Under the pieces are notes generated by a model. The model was not told the origin of the DNA. It saw only the letters and a program-made list of their open reading frames with translations, and made no database searches. A DNA stretch of 64,000 bases, from assembly GCA_037953625.1 (NCBI GenBank), contig CM075649.1, forward strand, positions 72,013,290-72,077,289, given 5' to 3'. Shown in pieces: positions 24,358 through 37,526 of this stretch; positions within the stretch are counted from its first letter, which is position 1; each line of letters opens with the position of its first letter. The position numbers were made by a program, and so were the translations under genes. Source of the stretch: Crotalaria pallida. Lineage: Eukaryota > Streptophyta > Magnoliopsida > Fabales > Fabaceae.

Positions 24358-25510
24358 TTCTTATATGTCCTAGTACACATTCCTAGACCATTCTAAGCCT
24401 TTAGAATACCCTATTAACCATTCTACACTTGTTAGAGCCTCCTAGGACTCATGCTACATCCTCTACGTCCCTTGGGGCACCAAGCATTGTTTAGGATCAT
24501 TCTAAAGGTTCTTATATGTCCTAATACACATTCCTATACCATTCTAAGCCTTTAGAATAACCTATTAACCATTCTACACTTGTAAGAGTCTTCAAGGACT
24601 CATTCAAAATCCTCTACGTCCCTTGGGGCACTAAGCATTGTTTAGGATCATTCTAAAAGTTCTTATATGTCCTAATACACATTCCTAGACCATTCCAAGC
24701 CTTTAGAATACTCTCTTAACCATTCTACACTTGTTAGAGCCTCCAAGGACTCATGCTACATCCTCTACGTCCCTTGGGGCACCAAGCATTGTTTAGGATC
24801 ATTCTAAAGGTTCTTATATGTCCTAATACACATTCCTATACCATTCCAAGCCTTTAGAATACCCTATTAACCATTCTACACTTGTTAGATCCTCCAAGGA
24901 CGCATGCAAAATCCTCTACGTCCCTTGGGGCACGAAGCATTGTTTAGGATCTTTCTAAAGGTTTTTATATGTCCTAATACACATTCCTAGACCATTCTAA
25001 GCCTTTAGAATACCCTATTAACCATTCTACACTTGTTAGAGCCTCCAAGGACTCATGCAAAATCCTCTACGTCCCTTGGGGCACCAAGCATTGTTTAGGA
25101 TCATTCTAAAGGTTCTTATATGTCCTAATACACATTCCTAGAGCATTCTAAGACTTTAGAATACCCTATTAACCATTCTACACTTGTTAGAGCCTCCAAG
25201 CACTCATGCTACATCCTATACGTCCCTTGGGGTACCAAGCATTGTTTAGGATCATTATAGAGGTTCTTATATGTCCTAATACACATTCCTATACCATTCT
25301 AAGCCTTTAGAATACTCTATTAACTATTCTACACTTGTTAGAGCCTCCAAAGACTCATTCTACATCCTATTCGTCCCTTGGGGCACCAAGCATTGTTTAG
25401 GATCATTCTAAAGGTTCTTTTATGTCCTAATACACATTCCTATACCATTCTAAGCCTTTAGAATACCCTATTAACCATTCTACACTTGTTAGAGCCTCCA
25501 AGGACTCATG
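24182..25510 (+). repeat. 2,869-bp spaced duplication, copy 1
   Basis: This 1.33-kb stretch recurs at 27,051-28,379, offset 2,869 bp (19 units). Anchors are TTCTATTATG at 24,207/27,076, GCCTCCTAGGACTC at about 24,439/27,308 and GGGGTACCAAGC at 25,229/28,098. One clear difference is GTCTTCAAGG here against GTCTCCAAGG in the other copy. It overlaps the end of the four-unit run. Confidence 0.75.
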
Positions 25511-27050
25511 CAAAATCCTCTACGTCCCTTGGGGCACTAAGCATTGTTTAGGATCATTCTAAAGGTTCTTATATGTCCTAATACACATTCCTAAACCATT
25601 CTAAGCCTTCAGAATACTCTATTAACCATTCTACACTTGTTAGAGCCTCCAAGGACTCATGCTACATCCTATACGTCCGTTGGGGCACCAAGCATTGTTT
25701 AGGATCATTCTAAAGGTTCTTATATGTCCTAGTACACATTCCTAGACCATTCTAAGCCTTTAGAATACCCTATTAACCATTCTACAGTTGTTAGAGCCTC
25801 CAAGGACTCATGCAAAATCCTCTACGTCCCATGGGGCACCAAGCATTGTTTAGGATCATTCTAAAGGTTCTTATATGTCCTAATACACATTCCTATACCA
25901 TTCCAAGCCTTTAGAATACCCTATTAACCATTCTACACTTGTTAGATCCTCCAAGGACGCATGCAAAATCCTCTACGTCCCTTGGGGCACGAAGCATTGT
26001 TTAGGATCTTTCTAAAGGTTTTTATATGTCCTAATACACATTCCTAGACCATTCTAAGCCTTTAGAATACCCTATTAACCATTCTACACTTGTTAGAGCC
26101 TCCAAGGACTCATGCAAAATCCTCTACGTCCCTTGGGGCACCAAGCATTGTTTAGGATCATTCTAAAGGTTCTTATATGTCCTAATACACATTCCTAGAG
26201 CATTTTAAGACTGTAGAATACCCTATTAACCATTCTACACTTGTTAGAGCCTCCAAGCACTCATGCTACATCCTATACGTCCCTTGGGGTACCAAGCATT
26301 GTTTAGGATCATTATAGAGGTTCTTATATGTCCTAATACACATTCCTATACCATTCTAAGCCTTTAGAATACTCTATTAACTATTCTAAACTTGTTAGAG
26401 CCTCCAAAGACTCATTCTACATCCTATTCGTCCCTTGGGGCACCAAGCATTGTTTAGGATCATTCTAAAGGTTCTTTTATGTCCTAATACACATTCCTAT
26501 ACCATTCTAAGCCTTTAGAATACCCTATTAACCATTCTACACTTGTTAGAGCCTCCAAGGACTCATGCTACATCCTCTACGTCCCTTGGGGCACCAAGCA
26601 TTGTTTAGGATCATTCTAAAGGTTCTTATATGTCCTAATACACATTCCTATACCATTCCAAGCCTTTAGAATACCCTATTAACCATTCTACACTTGTTAG
26701 ATCCTCCAAGGACGCATGCAAAATCCTCTACGTCCCTTGGGGCACGAAGCATTGTTTAGGATCTTTCTAAAGGTTTTTATATGTCCTAATACACATTCCT
26801 AGACCATTCTAAGCCTTTAGAATACCCTATTAACCATTCTACACTTGTTAGAGCCTCCAAGGACTCATGCAAAATCCTCTACGTCCCTTGGGGCACCAAG
26901 CATTGTTTAGGATCATTGTAAAGGTTCTTATATGGCCTAATACACATTCCTTGACGATTCTAAGCCTTTAGAATACCCTATTAACCATTCTACACTTGTT
27001 AGAGCCTCCAAGGACTCATGCAAAATCCTCTACGTCCCTTGGGGCACTAA
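25511..27050 (+). repeat. Satellite between the 2,869-bp spaced copies
   Basis: About ten units. The CATTATAGAGG unit recurs at 26,286, exactly 1,057 bp (7 units) after 25,229. The CCCATGGGGCACC unit near 25,830 and the CTACAGTTG form near 25,786 resemble those inside the 1,508-bp repeat, but here CTACAGTTG is full length, without the one-base deletion seen at 19,744 and 21,252. No gene. Confidence 0.65.
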
Positions 27051-28379
27051 GCATTGTTTAGGATCATTCTAAAGGTTCTATTATGTCCTAATACACATTC
27101 CTAAACCATTCTAAGCCTTCAGAATACTCTATTAACCATTCTACACTTGTTAGAGCCTCCAAGGACTCATGCTACATCCTATACGTCCCTTGGGGCACCA
27201 AGCATTGTTTAGGATCATTCTAAAGGTTCTTATATGTCCTAGTACACATTCCTAGACCATTCTAAGCCTTTAGAATACCCTATTAACCATTCTACACTTG
27301 TTAGAGCCTCCTAGGACTCATGCTACATCCTCTACGTCCCTTGGGGCACCAAGCATTGTTTAGGATCATTCTAAAGGTTCTTATATGTCCTAATACACAT
27401 TCCTATACCATTCTAAGCCTTTAGAATAACCTATTAACCATTCTACACTTGTAAGAGTCTCCAAGGACTCATTCAAAATCCTCTACGTCCCTTGGGGCAC
27501 TAAGCATTGTTTAGGATCATTCTAAAAGTTCTTATATGTCCTAATACACATTCCTAGACCATTCCAAGCCTTTAGAATACTCTCTTAACCATTCTACACT
27601 TGTTAGAGCCTCCAAGGACTCATGCTACATCCTCTACGTCCCTTGGGGCACCAAGCATTGTTTAGGATCATTCTAAAGGTTCTTATATGTCCTAATACAC
27701 ATTCCTATACCATTCCAAGCCTTTAGAATACCCTATTAACCATTCTACACTTGTTAGATCCTCCAAGGACGCATGCAAAATCCTCTACGTCCCTTGGGGC
27801 ACGAAGCATTGTTTAGGATCTTTCTAAAGGTTTTTATATGTCCTAATACACATTCCTAGACCATTCTAAGCCTTTAGAATACCCTATTAACCATTCTACA
27901 CTTGTTAGAGCCTCCAAGGACTCATGCAAAATCCTCTACGTCCCTTGGGGCACCAAGCATTGTTTAGGATCATTCTAAAGGTTCTTATATGTCCTAATAC
28001 ACATTCCTAGAGCATTCTAAGACTTTAGAATACCCTATTAACCATTCTACACTTGTTAGAGCCTCCAAGCACTCATGCTACATCCTATACGTCCCTTGGG
28101 GTACCAAGCATTGTTTAGGATCATTATAGAGGTTCTTATATGTCCTAATACACATTCCTATACCATTCTAAGCCTTTAGAATACTCTATTAACTATTCTA
28201 CACTTGTTAGAGCCTCCAAAGACTCATTCTACATCCTATTCGTCCCTTGGGGCACCAAGCATTGTTTAGGATCATTCTAAAGGTTCTTTTATGTCCTAAT
28301 ACACATTCCTATACCATTCTAAGCCTTTAGAATACCCTATTAACCATTCTACACTTGTTAGAGCCTCCAAGGACTCATG
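27051..28379 (+). repeat. 2,869-bp spaced duplication, copy 2
   Basis: Second copy of 24,182-25,510, in the same order and register. It follows a single TTCTATTATG unit instead of four, so the run of four either expanded in copy 1 after the duplication or was reduced here. The match ends where this copy continues into CTACATCCTATACGTCCG and copy 1 into CAAAATCCTC. Confidence 0.75.
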
Positions 28380-29370
28380 CTACATCCTATACGTCCGTTG
28401 GGGCACCAAGCATTGTTTAGGATCATTCTAAAGGTTCTTATATGTCCTAGTACACATTCCTAGACCATTCTAAGCCTTTAGAATACTCTCTTAAACATTC
28501 TACACTTGTTAGAGCCTCCAAGGACCCATGCTATGTCCTATACGTTCCTTGGGGCACCAAGCATTGTTTAGGATCATTCTAAAGGTTCTTATATGTCCTA
28601 ATACACATTCCTATACCATTCTAAGCCTTTAGAATACTCTCTTAACCATTCTACACTTGTTAGAGCCTCCAAGGACTCATGCAAAATCCTCTACGTCCCT
28701 TGGGGCACGAAGCATTGTTTAGGATCATTCTAAAGGTTCTTATATGTCCTAATACACATTTCTAGACCATTCTAAGCCTTTAGAATACCCTATTAACCAT
28801 TCTACAGTTGTTAGAACCTCCAAGGACTCATGCAAAATCCTCTATGTCCCTTGGGGCACTAAGCATTGTTTAGGATCATTCTAAAGGTTCTTATATGTCC
28901 TAATACACATTCCTAGACCATTCTAAGCCTTTAGAATACTCTCTTAACCATTCTACACTTGTTAGAGCCTCCAAGGACTCATGCAAAATCCTCTACGTCC
29001 CTTGGGGCACGAAGCATTGTTTAGGATCATTCTAAAGGTTCTTATATGTCCTAATACACATTTCTAGACCATTCTAAGCCTTTAGAATACCCTATTAACC
29101 ATTCTACAGTTGTTAGAACCTCCAAGGACTCATGCAAAATCCTCTATGTCCCTTGGGGCACTAAGCATTGTTTAGGATCATTCTAAAGGTTCTTATATGT
29201 CCTAATACACATTCCTAGACCATTCTAAGCCTTTAGAATACCCTATTAACCATTCTACACTTGTTAGAGCCTCGAAGGACACATGCAAAATCGTCTACGT
29301 CCCTTGGGGCACTAAACATTGTTTAGGATCTTTCTAAAGGTTATTATATGTCCTAATACACATTCTAGAC
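28380..29370 (+). repeat. Dimer repeats
   Basis: TCTAGACC preceded by CATT (in place of CATTCC) appears at 28,761 and 29,063, exactly 302 bp (2 units) apart, with identical flanking units (CTACAGTTG, CTCTATGTCCC). This is a direct dimer duplication of about 28,620-29,220. CCCATGCTATGTCC near 28,525 is a rarer unit that recurs near 35,950 and 37,155. No gene. Confidence 0.7.
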
Positions 29371-29451
29371 CACTCTAAGCACTCATGCTACATCCTATAC
29401 ATCCTATACATCCTATACACCCTATTAACCATTGAACACTTGTTAGAGCCT
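29371..29451 (+). repeat. Rearranged unit with a 9-bp minisatellite insert
   Basis: After CACTCTAAGC the usual GTTTAGAATA (seen in the sister copy near 32,428) is replaced by about 39 bases at 29,381-29,419: ACTCATGCTA, which normally ends and begins a unit, followed by CATCCTATA three times in a row (29,391-29,417). The unit then resumes at CCCTATTAACC. The net gain is about 29 bp, the largest insertion seen in the window. The insert looks like a misplaced unit boundary (unit position 145 joined after position 96) plus slippage of the 9-bp motif. It also destroys the 88-105 dyad. Confidence 0.85.
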
Positions 29452-32400
29452 CCAAGCACTCATGCTACATCCTATACATCCCTTGGGGCACCAAGCATTG
29501 TTTAGGATCATTCTAAAGGTTCTTATATGTCCTAATACACATTCCTATACCACTCTAAGCCTTTAGAATACTCTACTAACTATTCTACACTTGTTAGAGC
29601 CTCCATTGACTCATGCTACATCCTATTCGTCCCTTGGGGCACCAAGCATTGTGTAGGATCATTCTAAAGGTTCTTATATGTTCTAATACACATTCCTAGA
29701 CCATTCTAATCCTTTAGAATACTCTCTTAACCATTCTACACTTGTTAGAGCCTCCAAGGACTCATGCTACATCCTATTCGTCCCTTGGGGCACCAAGCAT
29801 TGTTTATAATCATTCTAAAGGTTCTTATATGTCTTAATACACATTCCTAGACCATTCTAAGCCTTTAGAATACTCTCTTAACCATTCTACACTTGTTAGA
29901 GTCTCCAAGGACTCATGCTACATCCTCTACGTCCCTTGTGGCACCAAGCATTGTTTAGGATTATTCTAAAGGTTCTTATATGTCCTAATACACATTCCTT
30001 GACCATTCTAAGCCTTTAGAATACCCTATTAACCATTCTACACTTGTTAGAGCCTCCAAGGACTCATGCAAAATCCTCTACGTCCCTTGGGGCACTAAGC
30101 ATTGTTTAGGATCATTCTAAAGGTTCTTATATGTCCTAATACACATTCCAAGACCATTCTAAGCCTTGAGAATACTCTCTTAACCATTCTACACTTGTTA
30201 GAGCCTCCAAGGACTCATGCTACATACTCTACGTCCCTTGGGGCACCAAGCATTGTTTAGGATCATTCTAAAGGTTCTTATATGTCCTAATACACATTCC
30301 TAGACCATTATAAGCCTTTAGAATACCCTATTAACCATTCTACACTTGTTAGAGCCTCCAAGGACTCATTCAAAATCCTCTACGTCCCATGGGGCACCAA
30401 GCATTGTTTAGGATCATTCTAAAGGTTCTTATATGTCCTAATACACATTCCTAGACCATTCTAAGACTTTACAATACCCTATTAACCATTCTACACTTGT
30501 TAGAGCCTCCAAGCACTCATGCTACATCCTATACGTCCCTTGGGGTACCAAGCATTGTTTAGGATCATTATAAAGGTTCTCATATGTCCTAATACACATT
30601 CCTATACCATTCTAAGCCTTTAGAATACTCTATTAACTATTCTACACTTGTTAGAGCCTCCAAAGACTCATGCTACATCCTATTCGTCCCTTGGGGCACC
30701 AAGCATTGTTTAGGATCATTCTAAAGGTTCTTTTATGTTCTAATACACATTCCTAGACCATTCTAAGCCTTGAGAATACTCTCTTAACCATTCTACACTT
30801 GTTAGAGCCTCCAAAGACTCATGCTACATCCTATTCGTCCCTTGGGGCACCAAGCATTGTTTATGATCAGTCTAAAGGTTCTTATATGTCTTAATACACA
30901 TTCCTAGACCATTCTAAGCCTTTAGAATACTCTATTAACCATTCGACACTTGTTAGAGCCTCCAAGGACTCATGCTACATCCTATTCGTCCCTTGGGGCA
31001 CCAAGCATTGTTTAGGATCATTCTAAAGTTTCTTATATGGCCTAATACACATTCCTAAACCATTCTAAGCCTTCAGAATACTCTATTAACCATTCTACAC
31101 TTGTTAGAGCCACCAAGGACTCATGCTACATCCTATACGTCCCTTGGGGCACCAAGCATTGTTTAGGATCATTCTAAAGGTTCTTATATGTCCTAGTACA
31201 CATTCCTAGACCATTCTAAGCCTTTAGAATACCCTATTAACCATTCTACACTTGTTAGAGCCTCCTAGGACTCATGCTACATCCTCTACGTCCCTTGGGG
31301 CACCAAGCATTGTTTAGGATCATTCTAAAGGTTCTTATATGTCCTAATACACATTCCTAAACCATTCTAAGCCTTCAGAATACTCTATTAACCATTCTAC
31401 ACTTGTTAGAGCCTCCAAGGACTCATGCTACATCCTATACGTCCCTTGGGGCACCAAGCATTGTTTAGGATCATTGTAAAGGTTCTTATATGTCCAATTA
31501 CATATTCCTAGACGATACTAAGCCTTTAGAATACCCTATTAACCATTCTACACTTGTTAGAGCCTCCAAGGACTCATGCAAAATCCTCTACGTCCCTTGG
31601 GGCACTAAGCATTGTTTAGGATCATTCTAAAGGTTCTTATATGTCCTAATACACATTCCTAAACCATTCTAAGCCTTCAGAATACTCTATTAACCATTCT
31701 ACACTTGTTAGAGCCTCCAAGGACTCATGCTACATCCTATACGTCCGTTGGGGCACCAAGCATTGTTTAGGATCATTCTAAAGGTTCTTATATGTCCTAG
31801 TACACATTCCTAGACCATTCTAAGCCTTTAGAATACCCTATTAACCATTCTACAGTTGTTAGAGCCTCCAAGGACTCATGCAAAATCCTCTACGTCCCTT
31901 GGGGCACTAAGCATTGTTTAGGATAATTCTAAAGGTTCTTATATGTCCCAATACATATTCCTAGACGATACTAAGTCTTTAGAATACCCTATTAACCATT
32001 CTACACTTGTTAGAGCCTCCAAGGACTCATGCAAAATCCTCTACGTCCCTTGGGGCACGAAGCATTGTTTAGGATCATTCTAAAGGTTCTTATATGTCCT
32101 AATACACATTTCTAGACCATTCTAAGCCTTTAGAATACCCTATTAACCATTCTACAGTTGTTAGAGCCTCCAAGGACTCATGCAAAATCCTCTATGTCCC
32201 TTGGGGCACTAAGCATTGTTTAGGATCATTCTAAAGGTTCTTATATGTCCTAATACACATTCCTAGACCATTCTAAGCCTTCAGAATACCCTATTAACCA
32301 TTCTACACTTGTTAGAGCCTCTAAGGACACATGCAAAATCGTCTACGTCCCTTGGGGCACTAAGCATTGTTTAGGATCATTCTAAAGGTTATTATATGTC

Positions 32401-34900
32401 CTAATACACATTCTAGACCATTCTAAGCGTTTAGAATACCCTATTAACCATTGAACACTTGTTAGAGCCTCCAAGCACTCATGCTACATCCTATACATCC
32501 CTTGGGGCACCAAGCATTGTTTAGGATCATTCTAAAGGTTCTTATATGTCCTAATACACATTCCTATACCATTCTAAGCCTTTAGAATACTCTACTAACT
32601 ATTCTACACTTGTTAGAGCCTCCATTGACTCATGCTACATCCTATTCGTCCCTTGGGGCACCAAGCATTGTGTAGGATCATTCTAAAGGTTCTTATATGT
32701 TCTAATACACATTCCTAGACCATTCTAATCCTTTAGAATACTCTCTTAACCATTCTACACTTGTTAGAGCCTCCAAGGACTCATGCTACATCCTATTCGT
32801 CCCTTGGGGCACCAAGCATTGTTTATGATCATTCTAAAGGTTCTTATATGTCTTAATACACATTCCTAGACCATTCTAAGCCTTTAGAATACTCTCTTAA
32901 CCATTCTACACTTGTTAGAGTCTCCAAGGACTCATGCTACATCCTCTACGTCCCTTGTGGCACCAAGCATTGTTTAGGATTATTCTAAAGGTTCTTATAT
33001 GTCCTAATACACATTCCTTGACCATTCTAAGCCTTTAGAATACCCTATTAACCATTCTACACTTGTTAGAGCCTCCAAGGACTCATGCAAAATCCTCTAC
33101 GTCCCTTGGGGCACTAAGCATTGTTTAGGATCATTCTAAAGGTTCTTATATGTCCTAATACACATTCCTAAACCATTCTAAGCCTTCAGAATACTCTATT
33201 AACCATTCTACACTTGTTAGAGCCTCCAAGGACTCATGCTACATCCTATACGTCCGTTGGGGCACCAAGCATTGTTTAGGATCATTCTAAAGGTTCTTAT
33301 ATGACCTAGTACACATTCCTAGACCATTCTAAGCCTTTAGAATACCCTATTAACCATTCTACAGTTGTTAGAGCCTCCAAGGACTCATGCAAAATCCTCT
33401 ACGTCCCTTGTGGCACCAAGCATTGTGTAGGATTATTCTAAAGGTTCTTATATGTCCTAATACACATTCCTTGACCATTCTAAGCCTTTAGAATACCCTA
33501 TTAACCATTCTACACTTGTTAGAGCCTCCAAGGACTCATGCAAAATCCTCTACGTCCCTTGGGGCACTAAGCATTGTTTAGGATCATTCTAAAGGTTCTT
33601 ATATGTCCTAATACACATTCCTAGACCATTCTAAGCCTTTAGAATACTCTCTTAACCATTCTACACTTGTTAGAGCCTCCAAGGACTCATGCTACATACT
33701 CTACGTCCCTTGGGGCACCAAGCATTGTTTAGGATCATTCTAAAGGTTCTTATATGTCCTAATACACATTCCTTGACCATTATAAGCCTTTAGAATACCC
33801 TATTAACCATTCTACACTTGTTAGAGCCTCCAAGGACTCATGCAAAATCCTCTACGTCCCATGGGGCACCAAGCATTGTTTAGGATCATTCTAAAGGTTC
33901 TTATATGTCCTAATACACATTCCTAGACCATTTTAAGAATTTAGAATACCCTATTAACCATTCTACACTTGTTAGAGCCTCCAAGCACTCATGCTACATC
34001 CTATACGTCCCTTGGGGTACCAAGCATTGTTTAGGATCATTATAAAGGTTCTCATATGTCCTAATACACATTCCTATACCATTCTAAGCCTTTAGAATAC
34101 TCTATTAACTATTCTACACTTGTTAGAGCCTCCAAAGACTCATGCTACATCCTATTCGTCCCTTGGGGCACTATGCATTGTTTAGGATCATTCTAAAGGT
34201 TCTTTTATGTTCTAATACACATTCCTAGACCATTCTAAGCCTTGAGAATACTCTCTTAACCATTCTACACTTGTTAGAGCCTCCAAAGACTCATGCTACA
34301 TCCTATTCGTCCCTTGGGGCACCAAGCATTGTTTATGATCAGTCTAAAGGTTCTTATATGTCTTAATACACATTCCTAGACCATTCTAAGCCTTTAGAAT
34401 ACTCTATTAACCATTCGACACTTGTTAGAGCCTTCAAGGACTCATGCTACATCCTATTCGTCCCTTGGGGCACCAAGCATTGTTTAGGATCATTCTAAAG
34501 TTTCTTATATGGCCTAATACACATTCCTTGACCATTCTAAGCCTTTAGAATACCCTATTAACCATTCTACACTTGTTAGAGCCTCCAAGGACTCATGCAA
34601 AATCCTCTACGTCCCTTGGGGCACTAAGCATTGTTTAGGATCATTCTAAAGGTTCTTACATGTCCTAATACACATTCCTAAACCATTCTAAGCCTTCAGA
34701 ATACTCTATTAACCATTCTACACTTGTTAGAGCCACCAAGGACTCATGCTACATCCTATACGTCCCTTGGGGCACCAAGCATTGTTTAGGATCATTCTAA
34801 AGGTTCTTATATGTCCTAGTACACATTCCTAGACCATTCTAAGCCTTTAGAATACCCTATTAACCATTCTACACTTGTTAGAGCCTCCTAGGACTCATGC
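29452..34900 (+). repeat. Two related blocks spaced 3.0-3.5 kb
   Basis: The CTCCATTGACTC unit lies at about 29,601 and 32,620, 3,019 bp apart, and the following CATTGTGTAGG, CTTAATAC and CCCTTGTGGCACC units keep their order. Later the offset becomes 3,472 bp: GGGGTACCAAGC with TTCTCATATG is at 30,542 and 34,014. The second block therefore gained three units (453 bp) between these anchors, apparently the series around 33,130-33,590 with a second CCCTTGTGGCACC unit near 33,403. Units with CCAATTACATATTCC (31,487) and CCCAATACATATTCC become more frequent here. No gene. Confidence 0.7.
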
Positions 34901-35116
34901 TACATCCTCTACGTCCCTTGGGGCACCAAGCATTGTTTAGGATCATTCTAAAGGTTCTTATATGTCCTAATACACATTCTTAAACCATTCTAAGCCTTCA
35001 GAATACTCTATTAACCATTCTACACTTGTTAGAGCCTCCAAGGACTCATGCTACATCCTATACGTCCCTAGGGGCACCAAGCATTGTTTAGGATCATTCT
35101 AAAGGTTCTTATATGT

Positions 35117-36321
35117 CCAATTACATATTCCTAGACGATACTAAGCCTTTAGAATTCCCTATTAACCATTCTACACTTGTTAGAGCCTCCAAGGACTCAT
35201 GCAAAATCCTCTACGTCCCTTGGGGCACTAAGCATTGTTTAGGATCATTCTAAAGGTTCTTATATGTCCTAATACACATTCCTAAACCATTCTAAGCCTT
35301 CAAAATACTCTATTAACTATTCTACACTTGTTAGAGCCTCCAAGGACTCATGCTACATCCTATACGTCCCTTGGGGCACCAAGCATTGTTTAGGATCATT
35401 CTAAAGGTTCTTATATGTCCTAGTACACATTCCTAGACCATTCTAAGCCTTTAGAATACCCTATTAACCATTCTACAGTTGTTAGAGCCTCCTAAGACTC
35501 ATGCTACATCCTCTACGTCCCTTGGGGCACTAAGCATTGTTTAGGATCATTCTAAAGGTTCTTATGTGTCCCAATACATATTCCTAGACGATACTAAGCC
35601 TTTAGAATACCCTATTAACCATTCTACACTTGTTAGAGTCTCCAACGACTCATGCAAAATCCTCTACGTCCCTTGGGGCACGAAGCATTGTTTAGGATCA
35701 TTCTAAAGGTTCTTATATGTCCTAATACACATTCCTAAACCATTCTAAGCCTTTAGAATACTCTATTAACTATTCCACTTGTTAGAGCCTCCAAGGACTC
35801 ATGCTACATCCTATACGTCCCTTGGGGCACCAAGCATTGTTTAGGATCATTCTAAAGGTTCTTATATGTCCTAGTACACATTCCTAGACCATTCTAAGCC
35901 TTTAGAATACTCTCTTAAACATTCTACACTTGTTAGAGCCTCCAAGGACCCATGCTATGTCCTATACGTTCCTTGGGGCACCAAGCATTGTTTAGGATCA
36001 TTCTAAAGGTTCTTATATGTCCTAATACACATTCCTATACCATTCTAAGCCTTTAGAATACCATATTAACCATTCTACACTTGTTAGAGTCTCCAAGGAC
36101 TCATGCAAAATCCTCTACGTCCCTTGGGGCACTACCATTGTTTAGGATCATTCTAAAGGTTCTTATATGTCCTAATACACATTCCTAGACCATTCTAAGC
36201 CTTCAGAATACTCTCTTAACCATTCTACACTTGTTAGAGCCTCCAAGGACTCATGCTACATCCTCTACGTCCCTTGGGGCACCAAGCATTGTTTAGGATC
36301 ATTCTAAAGGTTCTTATATGT
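35117..36321 (+). repeat. 1,205-bp higher-order unit, copy 1
   Basis: Eight units less 3 bp. Private markers recur exactly 1,205 bp later: CCAATTACATATTCC (35,117/36,322), TATTCCACTTG, which is two bases short (35,771/36,976), and CACTACCATTG, which is one base short (near 36,130/37,335). The three missing bases account exactly for 1,208 less 3. One visible difference is CTTCAGAATACTC near 36,207 here against CTTTAGAATACTC in copy 2. Confidence 0.85.
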
Positions 36322-37526
36322 CCAATTACATATTCCTAGACGATACTAAGCCTTTAGAATTCCCTATTAACCATTCTACACTTGTTAGAGCCTCCAAGGA
36401 CTCATGCAAAATCCTCTACGTCCCTTGGGGCACTAAGCATTGTTTAGGATCATTCTAAAGGTTCTTATATGTCCTAATACACATTCCTAAACCATTCTAA
36501 GCCTTCAAAATACTCTATTAACTATTCTACACTTGTTAGAGCCTCCAAGGACTCATGCTACATCCTATACGTCCCTTGGGGCACCAAGCATTGTTTAGGA
36601 TCATTCTAAAGGTTCTTATATGTCCTAGTACACATTCCTAGACCATTCTAAGCCTTTAGAATACCCTATTAACCATTCTACAGTTGTTAGAGCCTCCTAA
36701 GACTCATGCTACATCCTCTACGTCCCTTGGGGCACTAAGCATTGTTTAGGATCATTCTAAAGGTTCTTATGTGTCCCAATACATATTCCTAGACGATACT
36801 AAGCCTTTAGAATACCCTATTAACCATTCTACACTTGTTAGAGTCTCCAACGACTCATGCAAAATCCTCTACGTCCCTTGGGGCACGAAGCATTGTTTAG
36901 GATCATTCTAAAGGTTCTTATATGTCCTAATACACATTCCTAAACCATTCTAAGCCTTTAGAATACTCTATTAACTATTCCACTTGTTAGAGCCTCCAAG
37001 GACTCATGCTACATCCTATACGTCCCTTGGGGCACCAAGCATTGTTTAGGATCATTCTAAAGGTTCTTATATGTCCTAGTACACATTCCTAGACCATTCT
37101 AAGCCTTTAGAATACTCTCTTAAACATTCTACACTTGTTAGAGCCTCCAAGGACCCATGCTATGTCCTATACGTTCCTTGGGGCACCAAGCATTGTTTAG
37201 GATCATTCTAAAGGTTCTTATATGTCCTAATACACATTCCTATACCATTCTAAGCCTTTAGAATACCATATTAACCATTCTACACTTGTTAGAGTCTCCA
37301 AGGACTCATGCAAAATCCTCTACGTCCCTTGGGGCACTACCATTGTTTAGGATCATTCTAAAGGTTCTTATATGTCCTAATACACATTCCTAGACCATTC
37401 TAAGCCTTTAGAATACTCTCTTAACCATTCTACACTTGTTAGAGCCTCCAAGGACTCATGCTACATCCTCTACGTCCCTTGGGGCACCAAGCATTGTTTA
37501 GGATCATTCTAAAGGTTCTTATATGT
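36322..37526 (+). repeat. 1,205-bp higher-order unit, copy 2
   Basis: Direct tandem copy of 35,117-36,321 with the same private deletions. The match stops at about 37,527, where CCTAATACAC replaces CCAATTACAT and the sequence enters the GATCCTCCAAGGACGC / CACGAAGCATTG / GGATCTTTC unit series. Confidence 0.85.

Noticed and set aside
29391..29417. Telomere-like or transposon-end repeat
   Set aside because: The 9-bp CATCCTATA motif is simply the start of the satellite unit repeated three times, with no terminal inverted repeats or telomeric G-runs.
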